A model generated the notes under the pieces. The model searched no databases and was not told where the DNA came from. It saw only the letters and a list, made by a program, of their open reading frames with translations. From the NCBI RefSeq assembly GCF_013201035.1, contig NZ_CP053707.1, positions 2,170,001 to 2,234,000 on the forward strand: a stretch of DNA of 64,000 nucleotides, written 5' to 3'. This document shows, in pieces, positions 1-9,002 of the stretch. The first letter of the stretch is position 1. The number at the start of each line of letters is the position of its first letter. The stretch is from Arthrobacter sp. NEB 688 (GTDB lineage Bacteria > Actinomycetota > Actinomycetes > Actinomycetales > Dermatophilaceae). The translations under genes and the position numbers were made by a program.

Positions 1-137
1 CCCAGCTCGCGGCGGGCCTCCTCGAGCTCGCGGTCGAGGACGGTCAGCACCTGGCGCAGGTGCCCGGCCTCCTGCGCGTCGGCGACGGCGGCGTCGAGGG
101 TTGCGCGGGTGGAGGAGGTCGCGGGGAGGTCACTCAT
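1..137 (-). CDS. Partial hypothetical protein, N-terminus only
   Basis: A minus-strand reading frame starts at an ATG at 137-135 and runs off the left edge, so only 45 residues are visible. It begins [10 protein letters not shown] and continues with a charged stretch ([12 protein letters not shown]) that looks helical or coiled-coil. It is divergent from ispG, with 34 bp between the two start codons. No function can be assigned from this fragment. Confidence 0.5.
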   Translation of the reverse strand, partial: MSDLPATSSTRATLDAAVADAQEAGHLRQVLTVLDRELEEARREL

Positions 138-171
138 GGTCCTCGGAGGTTCGGACCGTAGGCTTGGTTCC

Positions 172-1332
172 ATGTCCGTCTCCCTCGGTATGCCCGCCGC
201 ACCGCCGCCCGTCATCGCCCCCCGCCGCGCGTCCCGCAAGATCCGGGTCGGCAAGGTCGAGGTCGGCGGCGACGCGCCCGTGTCGGTGCAGTCGATGACG
301 ACGACGCCGACGACCGACATCAACGCCACGCTCCAGCAGATCGCCGAGCTGACCGCCGCCGGCTGCGACATCGTCCGGGTGGCCTGCCCGAGCCAGGACG
401 ACGCCGAGGCGCTGCCGGCCATCGCGCAGAAGAGCCAGATCCCGGTCATCGCCGACATCCACTTCCAGCCGAAGTACGTGTACGCGGCCATCGACGCCGG
501 CTGCGCCGCCGTGCGGGTCAACCCGGGCAACATCCGTCAGTTCGACGACCAGGTCGGCGAGATCGCCCGCCGCGCCAAGGAGGCCGGCGTCTCGATCCGG
601 ATCGGCGTCAACGCCGGCTCGCTCGACAAGCGCATCCTCGAGAAGTACGGCAAGCCGACGGCCGAGGCCCTCGTCGAGTCGGCCGTCTGGGAGGCGAGCC
701 TCTTCGAGGAGCACGACTTCCACGACTTCAAGATCTCGGTCAAGCACAACGACCCCGTCGTCATGGTCAAGGCCTACCAGCTGCTCGCCGAGCGCGGCGA
801 CTGGCCGCTGCACCTCGGGGTCACCGAGGCCGGGCCGGCCTTCCAGGGCACGATCAAGTCGGCGACCGCCTTCGGCGCGCTGCTGTCCCAGGGCATCGGC
901 GACACCATCCGCGTCTCCCTCTCGGCCCCGCCGGTCGAGGAGGTCAAGGTCGGCATCCAGATCCTCCAGTCGCTCAACCTGCGCCCGCGCAAGCTCGAGA
1001 TCGTCTCCTGCCCGTCCTGCGGGCGCGCCCAGGTCGACGTCTACAAGCTGGCCGACGAGGTGACGGCCGGGCTCGAGGGGATGACCGTGCCGCTGCGCGT
1101 CGCCGTCATGGGCTGTGTCGTCAACGGCCCCGGCGAGGCCCGCGAGGCCGACCTCGGGGTCGCGTCCGGCAACGGCAAGGGCCAGATCTTCGTCAAGGGC
1201 GAGGTCATCAAGACCGTCCCCGAGAGCCAGATCGTCGAGACGCTCATCGAGGAGGCCATGCGCATCGCCGAGGAGATGGGCGAGCCCGAGGACGAGCAGT
1301 CCGTCGGCGCGCCCAGCGTCACCGTCTCCTGA
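172..1332 (+). CDS. ispG: 4-hydroxy-3-methylbut-2-en-1-yl diphosphate synthase
   Basis: IspG (GcpE) is a cytoplasmic 4Fe-4S enzyme. It reductively opens 2-C-methyl-D-erythritol 2,4-cyclodiphosphate to HMBPP, the penultimate step of the MEP isoprenoid pathway. The 386-residue protein has the TIM-barrel start (SVQSMTTT) and the C-terminal cluster ligands Cys280 and Cys283 (SCPSCG), Cys315 and Glu322 (GCVVNGPGE). An in-frame ATG at 109 would add 21 unrelated residues. I chose 172 because MSVSLGMP matches the start of actinobacterial homologues as I remember them. The gene is followed by separate GNAT genes rather than other MEP genes. Confidence 0.96.
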   Translation: MSVSLGMPAAPPPVIAPRRASRKIRVGKVEVGGDAPVSVQSMTTTPTTDINATLQQIAELTAAGCDIVRVACPSQDDAEALPAIAQKSQIPVIADIHFQPKYVYAAIDAGCAAVRVNPGNIRQFDDQVGEIARRAKEAGVSIRIGVNAGSLDKRILEKYGKPTAEALVESAVWEASLFEEHDFHDFKISVKHNDPVVMVKAYQLLAERGDWPLHLGVTEAGPAFQGTIKSATAFGALLSQGIGDTIRVSLSAPPVEEVKVGIQILQSLNLRPRKLEIVSCPSCGRAQVDVYKLADEVTAGLEGMTVPLRVAVMGCVVNGPGEAREADLGVASGNGKGQIFVKGEVIKTVPESQIVETLIEEAMRIAEEMGEPEDEQSVGAPSVTVS

Positions 1333-1409
1333 CCCCTCCCGCCCGGGCGGCCGCGACCCCCGCTGACCACGCCGATCCGGAGCGTCCTGTGCTCGGGGCT
1401 CCGCGGCCC

Positions 1410-1415
1410 TAGGCT
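1410..1415 (+). promoter_or_regulatory. -10 element for the GNAT gene (leaderless)
   Basis: TAGGCT matches TANNNT and ends six bases before the GTG at 1422. That spacing puts the start codon at the predicted transcript 5' end, as in actinobacterial leaderless genes. No convincing -35 is visible. Confidence 0.5.
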
Positions 1416-1421
1416 GTGCAC

Positions 1422-2267
1422 GTGCTGCGCACACGTTCCCCGGTCCGGCCGCTGTCGCTCGCCGACCGCGATGCCGCCCTCGAGGTGTGCGCCCGCGACC
1501 TCCCGCGCGGCGTGTTCGTCGCCGCGCGCCTGCTCGAGGGGGCGCGGACCGGCTCCATCGGGTCCGTGCTCGGCCTGCGCGAGGAGGGCGAGCTGCGCTC
1601 CCTGTGCTGGGCCAGCGCCAACGTCGTCCCCGTCGGCACGACCCCCGCCGACCAGCCGGCCTTCGCCGAGCGCCTGCGCCGCTGGCGGGGTCGCGCGGCG
1701 TCGGTGTTCGGCCCGCGCGAGGAGGTCGAGGGGCTGTGGGGCCACCTCGAGCCGCACTGGGGCACCCCCCGGGCCGTGCGTGCCCACCAGCCGCTGCTCG
1801 CGGCGCACCAGCCGCCGTCGGCGCTCGGGGTCGCCCTCGACGAGCGGGTCCGGCCGGCCCGGGCCTCCGAGGTCGACCTGGTCCTGCCCGCCGCCGAGCA
1901 CATGTTCACCGCCGAGATCGGCTACCGCCCGTACACCGGCTCCAGCCGCGGCTACCGGGCCTCCATCGCCGCGCTCGTCGCCCGCGGCCACACCTACGTC
2001 GTCGTCGAGGACGGCGAGGTGGTCTTCAAGACCGACATCGGCAGCATCGCCCTCGGCTGCGCGCAGCTCCAGGGCGTCTGGGTCGCGCCGCGGCTGCGCG
2101 GGCAGGGGCACGCCGTGCCGATGCTCGCCGCGGTGCTCGAGCAGGTGATGGCCGGGCAGGCGCCCTTGGTGTCGCTCTACGTCAACGACTTCAACCGCGC
2201 AGCCCGGGCCACCTACGAACGCCTGGGCTTTAACGAGGTCGGCGAGTTCTCCACGGTCCTGCTGTGA
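1422..2267 (+). CDS. GNAT family N-acetyltransferase with N-terminal DUF4081-like domain
   Basis: This 281-residue protein has an N-terminal domain of about 110 residues resembling DUF4081. A C-terminal GNAT fold follows, with the acetyl-CoA loop region (VWVAPRLRGQGHA) and a terminal RATYERLGF element typical of the superfamily. Its substrate is unknown. A GTG at 1416 is also in frame, but it directly abuts the TAGGCT element. The GTG at 1422 lies six bases after that element and is preferred as a leaderless start. The next gene is another GNAT protein 16 bp downstream, so the two are probably co-transcribed. Confidence 0.8.
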   Translation: MLRTRSPVRPLSLADRDAALEVCARDLPRGVFVAARLLEGARTGSIGSVLGLREEGELRSLCWASANVVPVGTTPADQPAFAERLRRWRGRAASVFGPREEVEGLWGHLEPHWGTPRAVRAHQPLLAAHQPPSALGVALDERVRPARASEVDLVLPAAEHMFTAEIGYRPYTGSSRGYRASIAALVARGHTYVVVEDGEVVFKTDIGSIALGCAQLQGVWVAPRLRGQGHAVPMLAAVLEQVMAGQAPLVSLYVNDFNRAARATYERLGFNEVGEFSTVLL

Positions 2268-2283
2268 GCGCCCTGCCCGGCTG

Positions 2284-3147
2284 ATGGCCCTGACCGAGTG
2301 GACGCCCCTGCGCCCGGAGGACCTGCCGGACCTGCGCGCGCTCGCGCTCGCGTGCCTGCGCGCCGACGGCGGGCTGCCGCTGCTCGCGGACGAGCCGATG
2401 CTGCGACGGCTCTTCCTCGACGGCCCCGGCGTCGGGGGGCGCGACGAGACCGGTGACCTGGTCGCGGCGGCCGCGGTGCGCCCCACGGGGACGGGGGAGT
2501 GGAGCGCCACCGGGCTCGTGCGGCCCTCGGCCCGCCACTCCGGGCTCGGCGACCAGCTCGCCGCGTGGTGCGCGCAGCGCTCCGGGGGCGTGCTGACGCG
2601 CGTGGTCGTCGAGACCACCTCGCCCGGTACCGACGCCTTCCTCGGCGCGCTCGGGCTTCGCCGGACCTTCGCCGAGCACGTGATGCGCCACGACCTCGAC
2701 ACCGTCCCGCTCGTGCGCCGTCCGCACGGCACGAAGGCCCTCGCCTGGAGCGAGGACACCGCCTCCCTCTTCCACCGCGCGTACCGGGCCTCCTTCGCGG
2801 AGCGTCCCGGCTTCCCCGACACCCCGCTCGAGGAGTGGGTCGAGGAGCTGACCTCGGACCCGGGGTTCCGCCCCGACCGCTCGCGGGTCGTCCTCGACCG
2901 TGACTCCCGCGTCGCCGGCTTCGTGACGCTCTCGGACTGCTGGGTCGACCAGGTCGGGGTCGTGCCGGCGTGGCGCGGGCGCGGCCTCGGCGCCCACCTC
3001 GTCGCCCGCTCTCTCCGCACCCTGTCACGGGGCGGGTGCGGGGAGGCCTGGCTCGCGGTCAACGTCGACAACCCGGCGCACGCGCTCTACGCGCGGCTGG
3101 GGTTCGTCGACGCCGGGCTGCGCAGCCGGTGGGAGCGCTCCGCCTGA
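2284..3147 (+). CDS. GNAT family N-acetyltransferase (tandem GNAT type)
   Basis: The 287-residue protein appears to contain two GNAT-like modules. The second carries the best acetyl-CoA signature (VGVVPAWRGRGLGAHLV, around residues 222-238) and a C-terminal ALYARLGF motif. The two-module layout resembles mycothiol synthase (MshD), but I do not see enough to call it MshD, so the substrate remains open. It lies 16 bp after another GNAT gene and ends at a strong hairpin. Confidence 0.78.
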   Translation: MALTEWTPLRPEDLPDLRALALACLRADGGLPLLADEPMLRRLFLDGPGVGGRDETGDLVAAAAVRPTGTGEWSATGLVRPSARHSGLGDQLAAWCAQRSGGVLTRVVVETTSPGTDAFLGALGLRRTFAEHVMRHDLDTVPLVRRPHGTKALAWSEDTASLFHRAYRASFAERPGFPDTPLEEWVEELTSDPGFRPDRSRVVLDRDSRVAGFVTLSDCWVDQVGVVPAWRGRGLGAHLVARSLRTLSRGGCGEAWLAVNVDNPAHALYARLGFVDAGLRSRWERSA

Positions 3148-3187
3148 CGTCCCGCCGCTCGGCATGCCTCCGTGCGGGAGACGGCGA

Positions 3188-3217
3188 AGGGCCCGTCCGC
3201 GGGTGCGGACGGGCCCT
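3188..3217. terminator. Bidirectional hairpin terminator
   Basis: A perfect 13-bp stem (AGGGCCCGTCCGC and its complement) encloses a GGGT loop. It sits between the convergent GNAT gene and chvE. There is no T-run, as is common in high-GC actinobacteria. Confidence 0.75.
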
Positions 3218-3251
3218 CGTCGTGGGTGACCGTGCGGTCAGCCGGCTGAGG

Positions 3252-4361
3252 TCACTTGGTCAGCGGGCCGAGCGTCGGGTCGTTGGCGTACGCCTCGGCG
3301 GCGTTGTCCTTGGTGACGATGACCGGGGCGAGGAGGTTCGCCGGGACGACCTTGACGCCGTTGTTGTAGGTCTTGTCGTCGTTGACGGTCGGCTTCTCGC
3401 CCTTCTGGAGCGCGGTGACCATCGCGATGGTCTCCTTGACGAGCTCGCGGGTGTCCTTGTTGATCGTGGAGTACTGGATGCCCTCCATGATCGACTTGAC
3501 CGACTCGACCTCGGAGTCCTGGCCGGTGACGACCGGGACCGGCTTGCCGGCCTGGTTCACCGAGGTGAGGATGGCGCGGGCCAGGGTGTCGTTGGGGGAG
3601 AGGACGCCGTCGAGCTCGGTGCTGCCGCTGTAGGAGGCGGCGAGGAGGGTGTCCATGCGCTTCTGGGCGTTCTCGGCCTTCCAGCCCTGGGTGACGGCCT
3701 GCTCGAACGAGGTCTGGCCCGAGACGACCTTGAGGGTGCCGTCGTCGATCTTCGGCTGGAGGACGCTCATCGCGCCGTCGAAGAAGACCTTGGCGTTGTT
3801 GTCGTCGGGGGAGCCGGCGAAGAGCTCGATGTTGTACGGCCCGTTCGGCTTCTTCTTGGCCATGCCCTCGAGGAGCGCCTGGCCCTGGAGCTCACCGACC
3901 TTGAAGTTGTCGAAGGCGACGTAGTAGTCGACGTCGGCGGTGTTCGTCAGGAGGCGGTCGTACGCGATGATCGTCGCGCCGGACTCCTTGGCGGCCTTGA
4001 GCTGGGTGCCCAGCTGCGAGCCGTCGATGGCGCCGACGACGATGACCTTGGCGCCCTTGGTGACCATGGCCTGGATCTGGTTCTGCTGCTCCGAGACACC
4101 GCCGTTGGCGAACTGCACGTCGCCCTTGAAGCCGGCGGAGGCGAGGCCGTCCTTGAACAGCTGCTCGGCGAGCACCCAGTTCTCGGAGGTCTTCTGCGGC
4201 AGCGAGATGCCGATGACCGAGTCGGCCGCGAAGCCGCCGGCCGCGGCCGAGCTGCCCGCGCTGGCCGTGGCGGCCGTGGTGTCGGAGTCGGACCGACCGC
4301 AGCCGGTGAGGGCGAGGCCGGCGACCGCGGTGACCGCGAGCGCCTTGGTGAGGTGACGCAT
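3252..4361 (-). CDS. chvE: Multiple-monosaccharide ABC transporter substrate-binding lipoprotein
   Basis: This is the extracellular sugar receptor of a CUT2-type importer. The 369-residue precursor starts at an ATG preceded by a clear AAGGAAG ribosome-binding site. It has a hydrophobic signal ending in the lipobox LTGC (Cys21), so it should be lipid-anchored. The mature part is a periplasmic-binding-protein type 1 fold like ChvE/XylF: ISLPQKTSENW near its start, then AYDRLL and a DNN segment. An in-frame upstream ATG at 4412 would precede the ribosome-binding site and is unlikely. It is the last gene of mmsA-mmsB-chvE. ChvE relatives bind several aldoses such as glucose, galactose, arabinose and xylose; the actual ligand cannot be read here. 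Confidence 0.9.
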   Translation of the reverse strand: MRHLTKALAVTAVAGLALTGCGRSDSDTTAATASAGSSAAAGGFAADSVIGISLPQKTSENWVLAEQLFKDGLASAGFKGDVQFANGGVSEQQNQIQAMVTKGAKVIVVGAIDGSQLGTQLKAAKESGATIIAYDRLLTNTADVDYYVAFDNFKVGELQGQALLEGMAKKKPNGPYNIELFAGSPDDNNAKVFFDGAMSVLQPKIDDGTLKVVSGQTSFEQAVTQGWKAENAQKRMDTLLAASYSGSTELDGVLSPNDTLARAILTSVNQAGKPVPVVTGQDSEVESVKSIMEGIQYSTINKDTRELVKETIAMVTALQKGEKPTVNDDKTYNNGVKVVPANLLAPVIVTKDNAAEAYANDPTLGPLTK

Positions 4362-4450
4362 ATGTGCTCTTCCTTCTACTCGCGCGTCCTGCGGACGCGG
4401 GGTCCTGCTCACGGGTCGGCGGGCGCCGGCCGGAGTGGTCTGGTGGTGGC

Positions 4451-5752
4451 TCAGCTGCCCGAGCCGAGGGTGCTGTTCGTCGAGGTGACGCTCGCCTCGG
4501 CGGGGTTCTGGCTGTCCTGCGCGGCGGCCTCGGACTCGGCGAGCCGGCGGTTGCGGTCACGGTTGCGCGTGAACAGCCCGAGGATCGAGGGCTTGCCCTG
4601 GCTCTTGTTGTAGACGTCGAACGCGACGGCGATGAGCAGGACCAGGCCCTTGATCATCTGGGTCGCGTCGGCCCCGACGCCCTCGAGCTGGAGGCCGTTG
4701 TTGAGGACGGCCATGACCAGGCCGCCGACGATCGAGCCGACGACCGTGCCGACGCCGCCGGTGACCGCCGCGCCACCGATGAAGACCGCGGCGATGGCGT
4801 CGAGCTCCCAGCCGACACCGTCGAACGGGCCGGACGCGGTGGAGCGGGCGACGAACATCATGCCGGCGAGGGCCGCGAGGACGGCCATGTTGGCCATGAC
4901 GAAGAAGTTGATCTGGCGGCTCTTGACGCCGGAGAGCTCGGCCGCGTGGCGGTTGCCACCGACGGCGTAGATGTGCCGGCCGAGGACCGTCCGGCTCGCG
5001 ATGAAGCCGTAGATGAGCACGAGGGCCACGAGGATGAGGCCGGAGACCGGGAAGCCCTTGCGACCCGAGGCGATGAGGAACATCGCGCCGAGGATGACGG
5101 CGCAGACGAGCGCGAGCCGAGTCCACATGGCCCAGGCCTCCTCGACCTGCGCGCCGATCTTCGTCAGGCGGGCGCGGGAGCGCAGGGCGCCGAAGACGAT
5201 GGCCGCGCAGCCGAGGATGCCGAGCAGGACCGTGAGGTTGTTGTAGCCGGTCTCCGGGCCGACCTCGGGGAGCGAGCCGGAACCGATGACCTGGAAGCCG
5301 GCGGGCACCGGGACCGTCGTGGAGTCGCCGACGAACTGGTTGGCCCCGCGGAAGAACAGCATGCCCGCGAGGGTGACGATGAAGGCCGGGATGCCGACGC
5401 GCGCGACCCAGAAGCCCTGCCAGACGCCGACGAGCGCGCCGAGGCCGAGGCCGAGGAGGATGCCGACCGGCCAGGGCAGGCTCCAGTCGCGGATCGCGAT
5501 GGCGACGACGATGCCGACGAAGGCCGAGATCGAGCCGACCGAGAGGTCGATGTGGCCGGCGATGATGACGAGCACCATCCCGATGGCCAGGACGAGGATG
5601 TAGGCGTTGCCCTGGATGATGTTGTTGACGTTGTTCGGGTCCAGGGTCAGGCCGTCGGTCTTGACCTGGAAGTACGCGATGAGGATGACGAGCGCGGCGA
5701 CCATGCCGAGCTGGCGGACGTCGCCACCGAAGATCTTGCGGACGATGTTCAT
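4451..5752 (-). CDS. mmsB: Multiple-monosaccharide ABC transporter permease
   Basis: This 433-residue membrane protein is the BPD_transp_2-family channel of the sugar importer. It has about ten hydrophobic segments, the family signature AGHIDLSVGSISAF and the downstream GRHIYAVGGNRHAAELSGV motif characteristic of CUT2 permeases. The C-terminal 45 residues are polar and rich in Asn, Ser and Glu, and probably cytoplasmic. It lies 19 bp downstream of mmsA and 89 bp upstream of chvE. Genes with this three-part organisation are annotated as GguB/MmsB. Confidence 0.92.
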   Translation of the reverse strand: MNIVRKIFGGDVRQLGMVAALVILIAYFQVKTDGLTLDPNNVNNIIQGNAYILVLAIGMVLVIIAGHIDLSVGSISAFVGIVVAIAIRDWSLPWPVGILLGLGLGALVGVWQGFWVARVGIPAFIVTLAGMLFFRGANQFVGDSTTVPVPAGFQVIGSGSLPEVGPETGYNNLTVLLGILGCAAIVFGALRSRARLTKIGAQVEEAWAMWTRLALVCAVILGAMFLIASGRKGFPVSGLILVALVLIYGFIASRTVLGRHIYAVGGNRHAAELSGVKSRQINFFVMANMAVLAALAGMMFVARSTASGPFDGVGWELDAIAAVFIGGAAVTGGVGTVVGSIVGGLVMAVLNNGLQLEGVGADATQMIKGLVLLIAVAFDVYNKSQGKPSILGLFTRNRDRNRRLAESEAAAQDSQNPAEASVTSTNSTLGSGS

Positions 5753-5771
5753 GAGGGTCCTCGGGTCGGGG

Positions 5772-7370
5772 TCAGGAGACCGCGTTGGCCTGGGTGCGGG
5801 TGGTGTTCTTCGTCATGAGGCGCATGAGCGACTCCTGGTCGGCCTGGGCCTTGTCGAGGCAGCCGGTGATCCGGCCCTCGGCGATCGTGTAGATCCGGTC
5901 GGCGAGCCCGAGGAGCTCGGGCAGCTCGGAGGAGACGACGATGACGCCCTTCCCCTGCGCGGCGAGGCGCTGGATGATCCCGTAGATCTCGAACTTCGCG
6001 CCGACGTCGATGCCGCGGGTGGGCTCGTCGAGGATGAGCAGGTCGGGCTCGGTGAAGAGCCACTTCGCGAGGACGACCTTCTGCTGGTTGCCGCCGGAGA
6101 GCTTGGCGACGCCCTCCTCGACGTTCGGCGTCTTGGTGCGCAGGTCCTTGCGGTACTGCTCGGCGATCCGGTACTCCTCGCTCTCGTTGACGACGAGCCC
6201 CTCGGTGATCCGCGAGAGCTTCGCGGAGACCGTCGTGCGCTTGATGTCGTCGAGGAGGTTGAGGCCGAGGGTCTTGCGGTCCTCGGTGACGTAGGCCAGG
6301 CCGGCGTCGATCGCGTCGCGGACGTGCTTGAGGTGCAGCTCGCGGCCGTCCTTGACGATCGTGCCGCCCAGGAGGGTGCCGTAGGACCGGCCGAAGATGC
6401 TGCGCATCAGCTCCGTGCGGCCGGCCCCCATGAGGCCGGCGAAGCCGACGATCTCGCCGCGGCGGACGACGAAGCTCGCGTCGTTGGCGACGAGCCGGTC
6501 CGCGCGCACCGGGTGCTGCACGTTCCAGTGCTTGACCTCGAAGAAGACCTCGCCGATCTGCGGGGTGTGGTCGGGGAAGCGCGACTCGAGGTCGCGGCCG
6601 ACCATCCCGCGGATGATCCGGTTCTCGTCGACGCCGTCCTCCTTGACCCGGAGGGTCTCGATGGAGCGGCCGTCGCGGATGATCGTGATGGCGTCCGAGA
6701 TCTGCTCGATCTCGTTGAGCTTGTGGCTGATCATGATGCAGGTGACGCCGTGCGAGCGCAGGCCGTCCATGATCTGCAGCAGGTGCTGGGAGTCGGACTC
6801 GTTGAGGGCCGCGGTCGGCTCGTCGAGGATGAGCAGCTGGACGTCCTTGGACAGGGCCTTGGCGATCTCGACGAGCTGCTGCTTGCCGACGCCGATGTCC
6901 TTGACCTTGGTCATCGGGTCCTCGGAGAGGCCGACGCGCTCGAGGAGCTGGGCCGCCTTGGCCTGCGTCGTCACCCAGTCGATCGCGCCGCGCCGGGTCT
7001 GCTCGTTGCCGAGGAAGATGTTCTCGGCGATCGACAGCTCGGGGATGAGCGCGAGCTCCTGGTGGATGATGACGATGCCGGCCTGCTCGCTGTCCCGGAT
7101 CGAGGAGAACGAGGCCGGGGCGCCGTCCCAGAGGATCTCGCCGCGGTAGCTGCCGTGCGGGTGGACGCCCGACAGGACCTTCATGAGGGTCGACTTGCCG
7201 GCGCCGTTCTCGCCGCAGATCGCGTGGATCTCGCCGCGGCGGACGGTCATGTCGACGTCGGAGAGGGCCTTGACGCCCGGGAACTCCTTGGTGATGCCGC
7301 GCATCTCGAGGATGACCTCGGGGCGGCCGGTGCGGGCGCTGCCCGTGACGGTCGGTGCGACGTTGCTCAT
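5772..7370 (-). CDS. mmsA: Multiple-monosaccharide ABC transporter ATP-binding protein
   Basis: This 532-residue protein carries two fused ABC ATPase domains that power monosaccharide uptake. The first has a canonical Walker A (GENGAGKST) and Walker B ([11 protein letters not shown]). The second has the degenerate Walker A (GLMGAGRTE) usual for this family, plus LSGGNQQK and [12 protein letters not shown]. The start at 7370 has a GAGG ribosome-binding site six bases upstream. The ATG at 7376 is too close to that site. It is first in the operon and lies 149 bp downstream of the ROK regulator gene, with the promoter and candidate operator between them. Confidence 0.93.
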   Translation of the reverse strand: MSNVAPTVTGSARTGRPEVILEMRGITKEFPGVKALSDVDMTVRRGEIHAICGENGAGKSTLMKVLSGVHPHGSYRGEILWDGAPASFSSIRDSEQAGIVIIHQELALIPELSIAENIFLGNEQTRRGAIDWVTTQAKAAQLLERVGLSEDPMTKVKDIGVGKQQLVEIAKALSKDVQLLILDEPTAALNESDSQHLLQIMDGLRSHGVTCIMISHKLNEIEQISDAITIIRDGRSIETLRVKEDGVDENRIIRGMVGRDLESRFPDHTPQIGEVFFEVKHWNVQHPVRADRLVANDASFVVRRGEIVGFAGLMGAGRTELMRSIFGRSYGTLLGGTIVKDGRELHLKHVRDAIDAGLAYVTEDRKTLGLNLLDDIKRTTVSAKLSRITEGLVVNESEEYRIAEQYRKDLRTKTPNVEEGVAKLSGGNQQKVVLAKWLFTEPDLLILDEPTRGIDVGAKFEIYGIIQRLAAQGKGVIVVSSELPELLGLADRIYTIAEGRITGCLDKAQADQESLMRLMTKNTTRTQANAVS

Positions 7371-7436
7371 TCCCATCCTCGCCGTTGAGGGCCCAGGCCG
7401 TCCGTCGGCCGTGGGGCCGTGGCTGACCTGAATTGT

Positions 7437-7450
7437 TGTACGGCCGAACA
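7437..7450. promoter_or_regulatory. Candidate operator for the ROK regulator
   Basis: The 14-bp sequence TGTACGGCCGAACA is palindromic except for its A/A pair, with half-sites TGTxCGG. It overlaps the -10 element of the mmsA promoter, which suits repression that sugar binding would relieve. Binding by the adjacent ROK protein is inferred from position. Confidence 0.45.
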
Positions 7451-7475
7451 TATTGGAGACGACCGTCTCCGGCAA
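7447..7475 (-). promoter_or_regulatory. Promoter of mmsA-mmsB-chvE
   Basis: Reading the minus strand, a -35 TTGCCG (7475-7470) and a -10 TATGTT (7452-7447) are separated by exactly 17 bp. Each matches the sigma-A consensus at four of six positions. The spacer contains a perfect GGAGAC/GTCTCC dyad (7455-7470). Confidence 0.55.
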
Positions 7476-7491
7476 GGGTCCGCCGGGACCC
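7476..7491 (-). terminator. Small hairpin downstream of the ROK gene
   Basis: A 6-bp stem (GGGTCC and GGACCC) with a 4-nt loop lies 29 bp after the regulator's stop codon and just upstream of the mmsA promoter. It may end regulator transcription. It is short and has no T-run. Confidence 0.35.
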
Positions 7492-7519
7492 TCCTGGTAA
7501 CGATCGGGTAACTCGCCGT

Positions 7520-8803
7520 TCACCCGGCCGTGACCAGCCAGGCCGACGGGTCGGCGATGACGTCGTCGAGGACGGTGAGCGCCGCGCCCCGCGCCGGCGA
7601 GCTGGAGCCGCCGAGCGCGGGGGAGACGCGCACGGTCGCCCACCGCGCGATGACGGCGCGGCGCTCGAGCTCGGTGAGCACGCCGGGCGAGAGCAGGCCG
7701 TGGAGGGTGGCGTAGACGCCGCCGAGCACGACCTCGTCGACGTCGACGACGTTGACGACCGTGGCGGCGGCCTGCCCGAGCGCGCGCGCGGCGGCGCCGA
7801 CCGCGTCGGCGGCCGGCCCGGCGCTGCGGGCGGCCGCGGCGAGCGTGGTGGTGGTCGTCCCCGGGGGCATCCCGGCGGCGTCGACCATCGCGTCCTTGCC
7901 GGCGTAGGGCTCGAGGCAGCCGACGGCACCGCAGTGGCACGGGCGGCCCTCGGGGTCGACCACGACGTGGCCGATCTCGCCCCCCCAGCCGTGCATCCCC
8001 TCGAAGACGCGGCCCCCGAGGACGACGGCCGAGCCGATGCCCACCGCGCCGTACGTGAAGAGGAAGTTCTGCGCCTCGGCGGGGAGGCCGTCGCGGCGGC
8101 GGCGCTCCTCGACCTCGGTGCGGGCCGAGAGGTCGGCGTCGTTGGCCGCGGTGACCCGCAGCCGCTCGAGGGTCGGGTGGACGGTCAGCGCGTCGTCGAC
8201 CGCGATGTCGTGCCAGTCGAGGTTCGGGGCGTAGCGCAGGGTCGTCGTCTCGCGGCTCACGAGCCCGGGCAGCGCGACGCACGCCCCCGCGACGCGCATC
8301 CCCTCGGCGGTGACGGCCCGGACGGTCTCGGCGGCCAGCTCGGCGAGGCGGGCGAAGGTGCGCTCGGGGTCGCAGCCGCGCAGGTCGACCTCGACGACCC
8401 TCTCGGAGACGGTGATCCCGGCGAGGTCGAGGACCAGCGCGGACAGGTGGTCGATGCCGACGGACAGGCCGAGCCCGACGACCGAGCGCCCGCACGGGGC
8501 GAGCGGGACGGCGGGGCGACCGGCCTTCGAGACCGTCAGCGGCTCGAGCTCGGTCACGAGGCGGGCCTGGATGAGGCGGTCGACGAGGTCGGAGACGGTG
8601 GCGCGGGCGAGGCCGACCTCGCCGGCGATCGCCGCGCGGGACAGCGGCGCGCCGACCGCCTGGGCGTCGACGATGCGCTGGAGGACGACGGCGAGGTTGT
8701 GCTCCCGCAGGGTCGACTGGCGCGCGGCCTCCCGGCCCCCTCCGCGGGGCAGCGCGGACCCGGGGGCCCGACGGCTCGTCGACGTCGACATGGCGGTCAC
8801 CAT
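7520..8803 (-). CDS. ROK family transcriptional regulator
   Basis: This 427-residue protein is a sugar-responsive regulator of the NagC/XylR type. An N-terminal winged helix ([23 protein letters not shown]) is followed by a glucokinase-like ROK domain. That domain has the EIGH sugar-binding motif and the zinc motif [10 protein letters not shown]. Next to a monosaccharide importer on the same strand, it most likely controls that operon. ATG codons at 8803 and 8791 are both possible; neither has a strong ribosome-binding site. It diverges from proS. Confidence 0.88.
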   Translation of the reverse strand: MVTAMSTSTSRRAPGSALPRGGGREAARQSTLREHNLAVVLQRIVDAQAVGAPLSRAAIAGEVGLARATVSDLVDRLIQARLVTELEPLTVSKAGRPAVPLAPCGRSVVGLGLSVGIDHLSALVLDLAGITVSERVVEVDLRGCDPERTFARLAELAAETVRAVTAEGMRVAGACVALPGLVSRETTTLRYAPNLDWHDIAVDDALTVHPTLERLRVTAANDADLSARTEVEERRRRDGLPAEAQNFLFTYGAVGIGSAVVLGGRVFEGMHGWGGEIGHVVVDPEGRPCHCGAVGCLEPYAGKDAMVDAAGMPPGTTTTTLAAAARSAGPAADAVGAAARALGQAAATVVNVVDVDEVVLGGVYATLHGLLSPGVLTELERRAVIARWATVRVSPALGGSSSPARGAALTVLDDVIADPSAWLVTAG

Positions 8804-8959
8804 AGACCCCGGAGGGCCTTTCGTTCGACCACCGGACAAATGACGGCCGCAGCGCGACCCCCGGCGGGCCGGTCGCGCCGCCCCGTACGGGGGACGCGGC
8901 GGTGCCCCGGCTGTCCGGCCGCCGCACAAACCGTGCGGCGTCCCGGGCGCGGGCGTCGT

Positions 8960-8965
8960 TATCCT
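8960..8965 (+). promoter_or_regulatory. -10 element upstream of proS
   Basis: TATCCT fits the -10 consensus at four of six positions and lies 37 bp before the GTG start of proS. No clear -35 was found. The rest of 8804-9002 holds nothing else I recognise. Confidence 0.4.
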
Positions 8966-9002
8966 TGCCGGGTTCTCCTCCCACGACCCCAGGAGCCTCC
9001 CC

